Source: CAYJAY01 sp964370715
Lineage (GTDB): Bacteria > Bacillota > Clostridia > Oscillospirales > Ruminococcaceae
Direction of reading: 5' to 3'
Assembly (NCBI GenBank): GCA_964370715.1
Contig: CAYJKJ010000003.1
Location: 1-64,000, forward strand
DNA: 64,000 bases
Both the position numbers and the translations under genes were made by a program. Shown piece after piece: positions 49,301 to 58,198 of the stretch. Numbering within the stretch: position 1 is the stretch's first letter; each line of letters begins with the position of its first letter. The notes under the pieces are model-generated. The model had not been told where the DNA came from. It did no database searches and worked only from the letters and a program-made list of their open reading frames with translations.

Positions 49301-50124
49301 GCTCCGAGTTCAAGCAATCTTTTAAGACGATTGTTTCGATTTATAACCCTTCTGTATAGGTCGTTAAGGTCGCTAGTTGCGAACCTTCCGCCATCGAGCT
49401 GAACCATTGGGCGAATGTCGGGAGGGATAACCGGGACAACATCCAGTATCATCCATTCCGGTCGGTTGCCGGAGATTCTAAACGCTTCTACAACTTCAAG
49501 TCTTTTTAGGTAGCGAACCTTTTTTTGACCCGAGGCTGTTTCAAGCAACTCTTTAAGTTCTGCCGAAAGTTTTGCAAGATCAATCTTTTCAAGCAGTTCT
49601 TTGATAGCTTCAGCACCCATCGACGCCGTGAACTCATCTTCATATCGTTCACGCATATCACGGTATTCGCTCTCGTTCAAGAGTTGTCTTTCTTCGAGCG
49701 GAGTGAACCCGGGATCGGTTACTATATACGATGCAAAGTATAGAACTCTTTCGAGATCTCTCGGTGTAACATCAAGAACCAAGCTGATTCTTGATGGAAT
49801 ACCTTTAAAATACCATATATGTGACACGGGAGCCGCAAGCTCGATATGCCCCATTCTTTCGCGGCGAACTTTGGATTTTGTTACCTCAACTCCGCAGCGT
49901 TCGCAGATTTTTCCTCTGAACCTCAAACGCTTATACTTTCCGCAATGACATTCCCAGTCCTTTGTCGGTCCGAAAATCTTTTCGCAGAAAAGCCCATCAC
50001 GCTCGGGTTTTAGAGTACGGTAGTTGATCGTTTCGGGTTTTTTAACTTCACCATACGACCATTCCCTTATTTTATCGGGGGAAGCAAGCCCTATTTTAAT
50101 TGATTCAAAAACGCTATGTTCCAT
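46357..50124 (-). CDS. rpoC: RNA polymerase beta' subunit
   Basis: The 1255-residue largest catalytic subunit has an N-terminal zinc ribbon with C59, C61, C74 and C77 ([19 protein letters not shown]). The catalytic Mg motif is [13 protein letters not shown] near residue 460. Bridge and trigger regions are present ([23 protein letters not shown] and [28 protein letters not shown]), with a second Cys cluster around [17 protein letters not shown]. The length is normal for Bacillota without large insertions. It lies 55 bp after rpoB. An overlapping terminator/promoter follows at 46236-46284. Confidence 0.98.
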   Translation of the reverse strand: [1255 protein letters not shown]

Positions 50125-50179
50125 TTATATATTAAACCTCTCTATGTTAAGTAGTTTGAAAGGGGGAGTTTGTTAATCG

Positions 50180-53100
50180 TTAAAAACTATCGTCTTGTGG
50201 GGTTATGAAATCTACCGAGGAAACCTCAAACGGTTCGTCTTCGATAAACTCATCCTCCTCCATACTTTCGATAAAATCTTCATCGATAACATCGTCCTCT
50301 TGTTCCACATCGTCGAAATAATCCCCTTCGACCTGTTCGGTTTGGAAGTTGTCGGCTATCTCGGCTTCAACAACAACCGTTTCGAGTTCGCTCTTCATTG
50401 GAGCTACGCCGATTTCTTCATCGTCAAAGTTTTGTTTAAGATCGATTTCTTCCCCTTCACCATCCAAGACCATGACATCAAGAGCAAGCGATTGAAGCTC
50501 TTTAATCAAAACTCTGAACGATTCCGGAATTCCCGATTTTGGAATGTTTTGTCCTTTAACTATCGATTCATAGGTTTTAACACGTCCGACAACGTCGTCG
50601 GATTTAACGGTTAATATCTCTTGAAGTGTGAACGCTGCTCCGTATGCTTCAAGCGCCCAAACCTCCATTTCGCCGAAACGTTGTCCGCCGAACTGTGCTT
50701 TACCGCCTAGCGGTTGTTGCGTAACAAGCGAGTATGGTCCTGTTGAACGTGCATGGATTTTGTCATCAACAAGGTGGTGGAGTTTAAGGAAGTACATATA
50801 CCCTACCGTTACCCTGTTATCAAAACGTTCACCCGTTCTACCATCATACAGCCAGGTTTTTCCGTCGCTGTCGAGGCCGGCCGCCGTCAAACAATCTCGT
50901 ATATCCTGCTCGTCTGCGCCATCGAAAACCGGAGTTGCTATCTTCCAACCCAATCGGCTAGCAGCAAGACCCAAATGCACTTCGAGAACCTGTCCGATGT
51001 TCATTCGAGAAGGAACGCCCAGCGGGTTAAGAACGATATCAAGCGGAGTTCCGTCCGGCAAGAACGGCATATCTTCCTGTGGCAAAATCCTTGAAACAAC
51101 ACCTTTGTTTCCGTGGCGTCCTGCCATCTTGTCCCCTATCGAGATTTTGCGTTTTTGTGCTATATAGCAACGAACAACCATGTTTACGCCGGGGTTTAGT
51201 TCATCGCAGTTTTCGGGTGTGAACACTTTAACATCAACAACGATTCCATATTCACCATGTGGAACTCTAAGCGATGTATCTCGAACTTCCCTTGCTTTTT
51301 CTCCGAAAATAGCTCTGAGCAAGCGTTCTTCCGATGTAAGCTCCGTTTCACCTTTCGGTGTAACTTTACCAACTAGAATATCTTCCGAACCAACCTCAGC
51401 ACCGACTCGGATAATTCCTCTTTCATCAAGATCTTTCAAAGCTTCTTCACCGACGTTCGGAATGTCTCTTGTTATATCTTCGGGTCCGAGTTTGGTGTCT
51501 CGAGCTTCGATTTCATATTCTTCGATATGCATCGAGGTGAAAACATCATCTCGAACAATCTTTTCATTTATGAGAACAGCATCTTCGTAGTTATAGCCTT
51601 CCCACGTCATAAATCCGATAAGAACGTTTTTACCAAGCGAGATTTCCCCTTGATCGGTCGCGGGGCCGTCTGCAATAAGATCGCCGGCTTTAATTCTTTC
51701 GCCAACTTTAACCGCTACACGTTGGTTAAAACAAGTTCCTTGGTTGGAACGCAAGAATTTGATAACTTTATATGCATAGTCTTCGCCGTTTGAATCGGTT
51801 ACAACAACTTTGTTTGCGCTAACAGATTTCACGATACCGTCTTTTTTGGCGATTACAACAACGCCCGAGTCCATCGCCGCTTTGTGTTCCATTCCGGTTC
51901 CTACTATCGGAGCTTGCGGAATGAGAAGCGGAACTGCTTGACGTTGCATATTGGATCCCATCAGCGCACGGTTTGCGTCATCGTTTTCAAGGAACGGGAT
52001 CATGGCGGTAGCTACCGACACAACCATCTTTGGCGAAACGTCCATGAAATCAGCTTTTTCACGGGATGTTTCGATGATCTCTTCACGACGGCGAACGTTA
52101 ACACGTTTTCTTGCAAATCTTCCCTCTTCGTCGAGCGGTTCGTTTGCTTGGGCTACGATGTATTCATCCTCGACATCCGCTGTCATGTAGACAACTTCAT
52201 CGGTGACTATGCCTGTTGATTTATCAACTTTTCTGTAGGGAGCTTCGATAAATCCATATTCGTTGATTCTCGCAAAAGTAGCAAGGTATGAGATAAGACC
52301 GATGTTTGGTCCTTCCGGCGTTTCGATTGGGCACATACGGCCATAGTGGCTGTAGTGAACGTCTCGAACCTCGAACCCTGCTCTATCCCTCGAAAGACCA
52401 CCGGGTCCTAGCGCCGAAAGACGGCGTTTATGGGTTAGTTCTGCTAGCGGATTTGTTTGATCCATGAACTGCGAAAGCGGGCTGCTTCCAAAAAATTCTT
52501 TGATAGCCGCAACTACAGGGCGTATGTTGATTAGCACCTGCGGTGTAACGCTTTCCATCTCCCCTGCTTGAAGGGTCATTCTTTCGCGGATAACTCTTTC
52601 CATCCTTGAAAAACCAATTCTGAATTGGTTTTGAAGAAGTTCGCCAACCGAACGAATACGTCTGTTTCCGAGATGGTCGATATCGTCAATCGTTCCGATG
52701 CCGTTGGCTAATCCGTTAAGGTAGTTGACCGATGCCAAGATATCGTCGATCAAAACGTGTTTCGGAACAAGCTCGTCCGCTCTTTTAACCAAAATTGCTT
52801 TTAGCTCTTTTATATCATCATCGGCTTGTTCAAGAACATCTTTGAGAACCGGGAAATAAACTTTTTCGTTTATGCCAAGCTCTTCAAAAGCTTTTTTCTC
52901 TGCTTCTTTATCGTCGCCAAATCCCAAATCAACAAAATCAGCGATGTTAACCATGTTGTTTGAATATGCTTTAACTTCTTTGTTTTCACCTTCGGAATCT
53001 TGAACCAAAATGTGAACGAGGTTAACGCCGTTTTTAACGATTTCGTTTCCGGTTTCTTTTGTGATTGTCTCCCCCGCCGAAACCAAGATTTCGCCGGTTA

Positions 53101-53995
53101 ACGGAGCGATTACGTCACGAGCCGCAACACAGTTTGCAATTCTCGGCATCAAGCAGAGCTTTTTGTTATAGTTGTAACGTCCGAAACGAGAAAGGTCGTA
53201 TCTTCTCGCATCAAAGAATAGGTTGTTAAGATGGCTTCTTGCGCTGTCGTAGGTCGGCGGTTCGCCCGGGCGAAGCTTTCTGTAGGTTTCGAGCAAGCCT
53301 TCTTCTTCGGTCGCCGTTGTGTCCTTTTCGAGAGTAGCACGAATTCGGTCATCTTCCCCAAAATATTCAAGGATCTCTTGGTTTGTTCCAAGACCTATTG
53401 CACGCAAAAACACCGTTAGCGGGATTTTGCGGTTTTTATCGATTCGAACATAGAAAACATCGTTTGAATCGGTTTCATATTCAAGCCAAGCACCACGGTT
53501 TGGGATAACCTGTGCCGAGAAAAGTTTTGTTCCGGATTTGTCTCTCGTTTCCGAGAAATAAACGCCCGGTGAACGAACGAGCTGGGAAACGATAACACGT
53601 TCTGCTCCGTTGATAACAAAAGTTCCGCTATCGGTCATGAGCGGAAAATCGCCCATGAAAATCTCTTGTTCTTTTAGTTCGCCGGTTTCTTTATTATATA
53701 ATCTAGCTTTAACACGAAGCGGAGCGTTGTATGTTGCGTCGCACTCTTTACATTCCTCTACAGTGTATTTTGGGGTGTTTTCAAGGCGATAGTCGACAAA
53801 ATCAAGAACCAAGTTCCCCATATAGTCTTCTATCGACGAGATATCTCTAAAGACTTCTTTCAGACCTTCCGTCAAAAGCCATTTGTAAGATTTCTTTTGT
53901 ACTTCGATAAGATTAGGCATAGTTAAAACTTCGCTTATTTCAGAAAAACTTTGCCTTTCGGTTCGTCCATACTGTATAGGATGCACATTAACCAT
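50180..53995 (-). CDS. rpoB: RNA polymerase beta subunit
   Basis: The 1271-residue protein contains the rifampicin-region blocks FFGSSPLSQFMDQTNPLAELTHKRRLSALGPGGLSRDRAGFEVRDVH (seen in parts), GRMCPIETPEGPNIGLI and the C-terminal KAQFGGQRFGEMEVWALEAYGAAFTLQEILTVKSDDVVGR. The last 90 residues after the conserved end are strongly acidic (for example VEQEDDVIDEDFIESMEEDEF), longer than in B. subtilis RpoB. In the window rplJ/rplL are not upstream; a promoter at 54159-54188 drives rpoBC alone. The start MVNVHPIQYG has AAGGAGAGAGC upstream. Confidence 0.98.
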   Translation of the reverse strand: MVNVHPIQYGRTERQSFSEISEVLTMPNLIEVQKKSYKWLLTEGLKEVFRDISSIEDYMGNLVLDFVDYRLENTPKYTVEECKECDATYNAPLRVKARLYNKETGELKEQEIFMGDFPLMTDSGTFVINGAERVIVSQLVRSPGVYFSETRDKSGTKLFSAQVIPNRGAWLEYETDSNDVFYVRIDKNRKIPLTVFLRAIGLGTNQEILEYFGEDDRIRATLEKDTTATEEEGLLETYRKLRPGEPPTYDSARSHLNNLFFDARRYDLSRFGRYNYNKKLCLMPRIANCVAARDVIAPLTGEILVSAGETITKETGNEIVKNGVNLVHILVQDSEGENKEVKAYSNNMVNIADFVDLGFGDDKEAEKKAFEELGINEKVYFPVLKDVLEQADDDIKELKAILVKRADELVPKHVLIDDILASVNYLNGLANGIGTIDDIDHLGNRRIRSVGELLQNQFRIGFSRMERVIRERMTLQAGEMESVTPQVLINIRPVVAAIKEFFGSSPLSQFMDQTNPLAELTHKRRLSALGPGGLSRDRAGFEVRDVHYSHYGRMCPIETPEGPNIGLISYLATFARINEYGFIEAPYRKVDKSTGIVTDEVVYMTADVEDEYIVAQANEPLDEEGRFARKRVNVRRREEIIETSREKADFMDVSPKMVVSVATAMIPFLENDDANRALMGSNMQRQAVPLLIPQAPIVGTGMEHKAAMDSGVVVIAKKDGIVKSVSANKVVVTDSNGEDYAYKVIKFLRSNQGTCFNQRVAVKVGERIKAGDLIADGPATDQGEISLGKNVLIGFMTWEGYNYEDAVLINEKIVRDDVFTSMHIEEYEIEARDTKLGPEDITRDIPNVGEEALKDLDERGIIRVGAEVGSEDILVGKVTPKGETELTSEERLLRAIFGEKAREVRDTSLRVPHGEYGIVVDVKVFTPENCDELNPGVNMVVRCYIAQKRKISIGDKMAGRHGNKGVVSRILPQEDMPFLPDGTPLDIVLNPLGVPSRMNIGQVLEVHLGLAASRLGWKIATPVFDGADEQDIRDCLTAAGLDSDGKTWLYDGRTGERFDNRVTVGYMYFLKLHHLVDDKIHARSTGPYSLVTQQPLGGKAQFGGQRFGEMEVWALEAYGAAFTLQEILTVKSDDVVGRVKTYESIVKGQNIPKSGIPESFRVLIKELQSLALDVMVLDGEGEEIDLKQNFDDEEIGVAPMKSELETVVVEAEIADNFQTEQVEGDYFDDVEQEDDVIDEDFIESMEEDEFIEDEPFEVSSVDFITPQDDSF

Positions 53996-54158
53996 AGATT
54001 TGCTCTCTCCTTACGTGTTTTAGATATATTTATAAAATAGACAAAAGACGCTGAAAAACACAGGGTTTTCCCGTCATTTTGAACTAATAATACCGGCATA
54101 AATTAGGCGATTTGCCTATAATTGCGCATTATAACCCACAATAAATCTTAATTGTTTT

Positions 54159-54188
54159 ATTATAATACAACTCTATGTTAAAAGTCAA
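54159..54188 (-). promoter_or_regulatory. rpoB promoter and leader
   Basis: On the minus strand TTGACT (54183-54188) and TATAAT (54159-54164) are spaced by 18 bp. The leader to the ATG is about 155 nt and contains a hairpin with GACGGG…CAGCGTC arms (about 54048-54077). No L10 leader or terminator is evident. Confidence 0.65.
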
Positions 54189-54519
54189 CAAGATTTCATT
54201 GAAAAATTCGGAAGAATACAAAAATTTTTAGTCAACACGCCGAACAATCGTTCTGGAACACTAGGAAGCGTTGTCGTTTTGTTTGGTAGTTGATTGAACG
54301 TGTTGTCGGTCGGTCTATTATAGTATATATAATACAATATAAATGGCGTTTAAATAATGGCGTTTAAATTTTGTTTGTTTTTTTCAACTATAGTTTCTAC
54401 TAAGTTTTCTTAGCATGATAAATCAACAATGAATTGCTTTTTTTGTATTAATATTGTGTTTTTGTTTATTTGTGGTATAGTTAATGCATAGGGTTGAATT
54501 AAAATTATTGGAGGGAATT
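54189..54519 (+). promoter_or_regulatory. Intergenic region with the promoter of the DUF262 gene
   Basis: This 331-bp stretch has no gene apart from a 36-bp in-frame extension of the DUF262 frame. It holds TTGTGT (54454-54459), 16 bp, TATAGT (54476-54481), a good promoter for the DUF262 gene. A 14-bp direct repeat, AATGGCGTTTAAAT, occurs twice in tandem at about 54342-54372. Imperfect CAACACG/CGTGTTG arms lie at about 54234 and 54298. Nothing else is recognisable. Confidence 0.5.
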
Positions 54520-56586
54520 ATGGAAGCATTTAAAAGCAATATATTAGAATATATGAACGGAACAAGGCAATATTCTATACCAATCTATCAAAGAGCCTAC
54601 AGTTGGAAGTCAGAGCAATGTCAAAGGCTGTGGTCTGACATAGAGTTAATGCACAATGAAAACAAGAAAGGTCATTTTGTTGGCTCTATCGTTAGAATTG
54701 ATGAGGTTTCTGCTGCCGGCTTTCCAAAAGCAATGATAATAGACGGACAACAGCGACTAACCACATTAACAATTTTATTGATAGCACTTAGAGATTACAT
54801 AAGAACCCACAATATACAATCTAATATAACCGATGCAGAAATAATGGACACAGCACTAATAAATCCACATAAAAAAGAAAACGATAGGTATAAACTTATT
54901 CTAACAAAAACTAACCAAGAAGAATTGCAGATATTAATAGAAAATTTAGATAAACCAAACAACTTAAAATCTTCGTTGTTCGACAACCACTCCTTTTTCT
55001 TAAATAAGATTATTGATTCCTCTTTGTCTCCTGATGAAATTTATCAAGCATTAGGTAAATTGCAGATGGTTGATATATCTCTTGATAGAAAGTATGATGA
55101 CCCCCAAGCTATTTTTGAAAGCTTGAACTCTACAGGTATGGATTTAAAGGATTCTGACCTAATACGAAACTATCTGTTAATGGAGCTAGATATTGACAAT
55201 CAAGTTGAAATCTATAACACCATATGGCAACCATTAGAGAAACTATTCGATTATCAACACCGAAGTGAACTTTTAGATAACTTTTTCCGAGATTATTTGA
55301 CGATGAAGTTAACTCGTATTCCCAAAAAAAATGAGATATATAAAGAGTTGCGTTCATATCATAAAGAATACGAAATAAACATCCGTGAGCTTTGTGATAA
55401 CTTGTATAAATTCGCCATAATCTATACAAATATTTATTTTGTTAGAAGCAATGACATTATATTAAAGACGTTATACAAAGATATCAAATCAATTAAAATG
55501 GATGTTGCCTATCCGTTTTTATTGCAAGTACACGATGATTTTTCTAATGGACTAATTACTATTCAAGAACTTCAAGATATTGTAGGGCTTTGTATTAGCT
55601 ATGTTTTGCGCAGAGCAATCTGTGATATTCCTACAAACTCATTAAACAAAACATTCGCTACATTGAAAAACGAAATAAACAAACATGATTATCTCAATTC
55701 AATTAAAGCAACATTTATTTTGATGGATTCATACAAAGAATTCCCAAACGACGAAAAATTTTTCTCTGTGTTTATTAATCGTGATATCTATAATTTAAAT
55801 AGATGTAAATATATATTGAGTAAAATCGAGAATTTCGAAAACAAGTCAATTGTAAATATCGACAATTTAACTATAGAACATATAGTTCCACAAAATCCAA
55901 AATTATCAAACGAATGGATAAATGAACTCGGAGAAAACTGGAAAGAAATTCAACAACAGTTTCTCCATACGATTGGAAATCTGACTTTGACCGCATACAA
56001 CGCTGAATTAAGCGATCTACCATTTTGTCAAAAACTCGAAAGAGACGGCGGGTTTAAAGAAAGTGCACTTAAAATCAATAAATATGTTGTTGCTCAAACA
56101 ACTTGGAACTCAAAAAAAATTATAGAACGTGCAAATATAATCGGGGAGATAGCTAAAAAAATATGGGCTTATCCCACCCTAACAGAGCAACAGCTATATC
56201 CATATATTAAGCAAGAGAGCTTAGCCCCTCAATACACTCTTGATAGCTACAGCCAATGGAACGAGCAAAACAAAATTCTGTTTGATTGTCTAAACACTAG
56301 AATTATGAATTTAGGATCATTTATCAAAAGAGAATTTAAAAAACTATATATTGCTTATAAAGCCGACACAAATTTTGTTGATATAGTAATTCAAAAAAGC
56401 CGCTTGCGTTTATCCATAAACATGAAGTTTTCGGATGTTATTGACCCTAAATCAATTTGCCATGATGTCACCGAAATCGGACGTTGGGGAAACGGAGATG
56501 TCGAGTTGTTTTTCAGCAATTTAGACGAAATCGACGATGTTATGGATATTATTGAACAATCCTTGCAACTTCAAGAAATGGGATAA
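54520..56586 (+). CDS. DUF262-DUF1524 (GmrSD-like) protein with C-terminal DUF5655-like domain
   Basis: The 688-residue protein has three parts. Residues 1-200 are DUF262, a ParB-like nucleotidase fold with the key motif IIDGQQRLTTL at 73-83. Residues about 440-520 are DUF1524, an HNH-type nuclease with IEHIVPQNP (His near 453), then IGNLTLTAYNAELSD. Residues about 585-688 resemble DUF5655 (IKREFKKLYIAYKADTNFVDIV, then EIGRWGNGDVELFFSN). GmrSD enzymes are type IV restriction systems cutting modified DNA, so a defence role is likely. GGAGGG fixes the ATG at 54520. It stands alone between housekeeping genes, with its own promoter and terminator, and looks more AT-rich than its neighbours. Confidence 0.85.
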   Translation: MEAFKSNILEYMNGTRQYSIPIYQRAYSWKSEQCQRLWSDIELMHNENKKGHFVGSIVRIDEVSAAGFPKAMIIDGQQRLTTLTILLIALRDYIRTHNIQSNITDAEIMDTALINPHKKENDRYKLILTKTNQEELQILIENLDKPNNLKSSLFDNHSFFLNKIIDSSLSPDEIYQALGKLQMVDISLDRKYDDPQAIFESLNSTGMDLKDSDLIRNYLLMELDIDNQVEIYNTIWQPLEKLFDYQHRSELLDNFFRDYLTMKLTRIPKKNEIYKELRSYHKEYEINIRELCDNLYKFAIIYTNIYFVRSNDIILKTLYKDIKSIKMDVAYPFLLQVHDDFSNGLITIQELQDIVGLCISYVLRRAICDIPTNSLNKTFATLKNEINKHDYLNSIKATFILMDSYKEFPNDEKFFSVFINRDIYNLNRCKYILSKIENFENKSIVNIDNLTIEHIVPQNPKLSNEWINELGENWKEIQQQFLHTIGNLTLTAYNAELSDLPFCQKLERDGGFKESALKINKYVVAQTTWNSKKIIERANIIGEIAKKIWAYPTLTEQQLYPYIKQESLAPQYTLDSYSQWNEQNKILFDCLNTRIMNLGSFIKREFKKLYIAYKADTNFVDIVIQKSRLRLSINMKFSDVIDPKSICHDVTEIGRWGNGDVELFFSNLDEIDDVMDIIEQSLQLQEMG

Positions 56587-56602
56587 ACAAAAACTTGTCT
56601 TT

Positions 56603-56650
56603 AAATAGCAGCTAAACCCTCCGCTTTGGCGGAGGGTTTAGCTGCTATTT
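56603..56650. terminator. Very strong bidirectional terminator
   Basis: A perfect 22-bp stem (AAATAGCAGCTAAACCCTCCGC) with a TTTG loop ends in TATTTT. It separates the DUF262 gene from the convergent aminotransferase gene, serving both. Confidence 0.9.
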
Positions 56651-56654
56651 TCCC

Positions 56655-57767
56655 CTATATCAAATCCCCGATCGCTTCAATCAACCTTGAAACATCGGTT
56701 GGAACTCGAAGCCTAACCGCATTTTTCGGCATTCCCGGAAAGCCAAAACTCGGTTCGGTGTTGATGTTTCTCTTTGCCAGTTGCTCAAAAAGATCTATAT
56801 CTTTATCCCTAGAACAAACCGTCATTATCGGAACGGTGTTGTCGGTTTCGAAAACATAAAGATTTTTCAAACTACCTAAAAATTCTTTTTTAAGCATTTC
56901 AATCTTTTTAACACAATCGATTAAAAATTCTCTGTCGAAAATCGCTTCGGTTATAATTTCATAATGCAACCTTGGTATCGAAAACGGAACATCAACCGTG
57001 TCATATTTTTGCAAAAACTCGCTGTTTGCAACAAGAAATCCACATCTTATTCCGGCAAGCCCCAGCCCCTTTGACAGGGATTTTGTCACAACTACATTGT
57101 CAAAATCATTAACAATTGATATGGCGCTGTTTATTTCCGGCATAAAATCGCCATATGCTTCGTCTATTAATACCGTTGTGTCGAAAAGTTTCGCTTTTTT
57201 TGCAATTTCCACTATATCTTCAATGGCGATAATCTGCCCCGTTGGGTTGTTGGGGTTATCTATGTAGATTAATGAGTGTTCCCCCGTTATCTCGTTTAAA
57301 AACTCTTCAACGTCAAACCTATAGTTTTGTTGTTCCTTAAGATAAACAGGGCAATGCAAACCGCCATACGATTTAATAACCGAGAAAAAATCGCCAAACT
57401 GCGGAATAGGCCCTAAAACCTTTGTCCCTTCGTCCAAAAATAAATGTGCAATCCTGTCGAGAGCGTTGATTGAACCGCTCGACATTCTAACGTTGTGTTT
57501 TGTTATCCCAAAAGCTTGATACCGCTTTGCAACCGCCTCTAACATCGGGGAAGCTATGGGGTCGCCATAAGCATTAATCATTTCAAAAACGTCGCTATTT
57601 GATAATCGAGAAAGCTTTTGTTTTGCTTTTTCAGAAAACCCAAAAGGGTTAATTCCATATGAACAATCTATCAGTTTATCTTTCGGAATTGTTGATATTA
57701 TTTCAGCCATTCTTGTGTAGGAATTTATCTCGATATCGTTTATAAATCGTCTAAATCTATAATCCAT
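56655..57767 (-). CDS. Class I/II PLP-dependent aminotransferase (HisC/CobD-like)
   Basis: The 370-residue fold-type I PLP enzyme shows CSYGINPFGFSEKAKQKL, YIDNPNNPTGQ (Asn-pyridine contact), IDEAYGDF (Asp) and TKSLSKGLGLAGIRCGF with the Schiff-base lysine in SLSKG. A C-terminal arginine is in VRLRVPTD. The pattern matches the histidinol-phosphate aminotransferase / CobD group. There are no histidine or cobalamin genes nearby, so the substrate is open. It lies downstream of the Rrf2 gene with a 15-bp gap, so the two probably form one transcript. Confidence 0.85.
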   Translation of the reverse strand: MDYRFRRFINDIEINSYTRMAEIISTIPKDKLIDCSYGINPFGFSEKAKQKLSRLSNSDVFEMINAYGDPIASPMLEAVAKRYQAFGITKHNVRMSSGSINALDRIAHLFLDEGTKVLGPIPQFGDFFSVIKSYGGLHCPVYLKEQQNYRFDVEEFLNEITGEHSLIYIDNPNNPTGQIIAIEDIVEIAKKAKLFDTTVLIDEAYGDFMPEINSAISIVNDFDNVVVTKSLSKGLGLAGIRCGFLVANSEFLQKYDTVDVPFSIPRLHYEIITEAIFDREFLIDCVKKIEMLKKEFLGSLKNLYVFETDNTVPIMTVCSRDKDIDLFEQLAKRNINTEPSFGFPGMPKNAVRLRVPTDVSRLIEAIGDLI

Positions 57768-57782
57768 CTTTCCCCTTTTCTC

Positions 57783-58175
57783 TTAGCAATCTTTAAAGTT
57801 ACATTGTTCAAGGCGTTTTGAAATGGTGTCCGAAATATCAGCGTAAACTTTTCTAAATCTACAGCAATGTATTGCTTCAAGCGAACAATCGTGGTCGTCC
57901 GACAAGCAACGATTAAACATATATTTTCCGTCAACCGTTTCGATAACATCCCTCAACGAAATATCTTCGGGTGGTTTTGCAAGCATATATCCGCCGTTTT
58001 TCCCTTTAAACGAAACAGCAATCTTGTTTTCACAAAGTTTTCTCAAAATTTTAAGAGCAAACCTTTCGGAAACCGCCGTTTCTTTTGCTATTGTTGCTGC
58101 CTCGGTTCTTTCCTTCTTTGTCGACAAAAACGAAACTATTCTAACGGCATAATCCGCCTCTTTTGTTATATACAT
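57783..58175 (-). CDS. Rrf2-family regulator with cysteine cluster
   Basis: The 130-residue Rrf2 protein has a winged helix (MYITKEADYAVRIVSFLS, then AATIAKETAVSERFALKILRKLCENKIAVSFKGKNGGYMLAKPPEDISLRDVIETVDG). Cysteines at 90, 97 and 104/105 are spaced much like the Fe-S ligands of IscR and NsrR, so a redox or iron-sulfur sensor is likely. Two more cysteines close the protein (125, 130). It lies between rpoD and the aminotransferase, same strand, 23 bp after rpoD. No iscS/iscU genes are adjacent, so its targets are unclear. Confidence 0.88.
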   Translation of the reverse strand: MYITKEADYAVRIVSFLSTKKERTEAATIAKETAVSERFALKILRKLCENKIAVSFKGKNGGYMLAKPPEDISLRDVIETVDGKYMFNRCLSDDHDCSLEAIHCCRFRKVYADISDTISKRLEQCNFKDC

Positions 58176-58198
58176 TCAAAAAGCCTCTCTAACTTTCG

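Noticed and set aside
50628..51167. Open frame of 179 codons opposite rpoB
   Set aside because: Shadow of rpoB with the typical composition of a reverse-complement reading.
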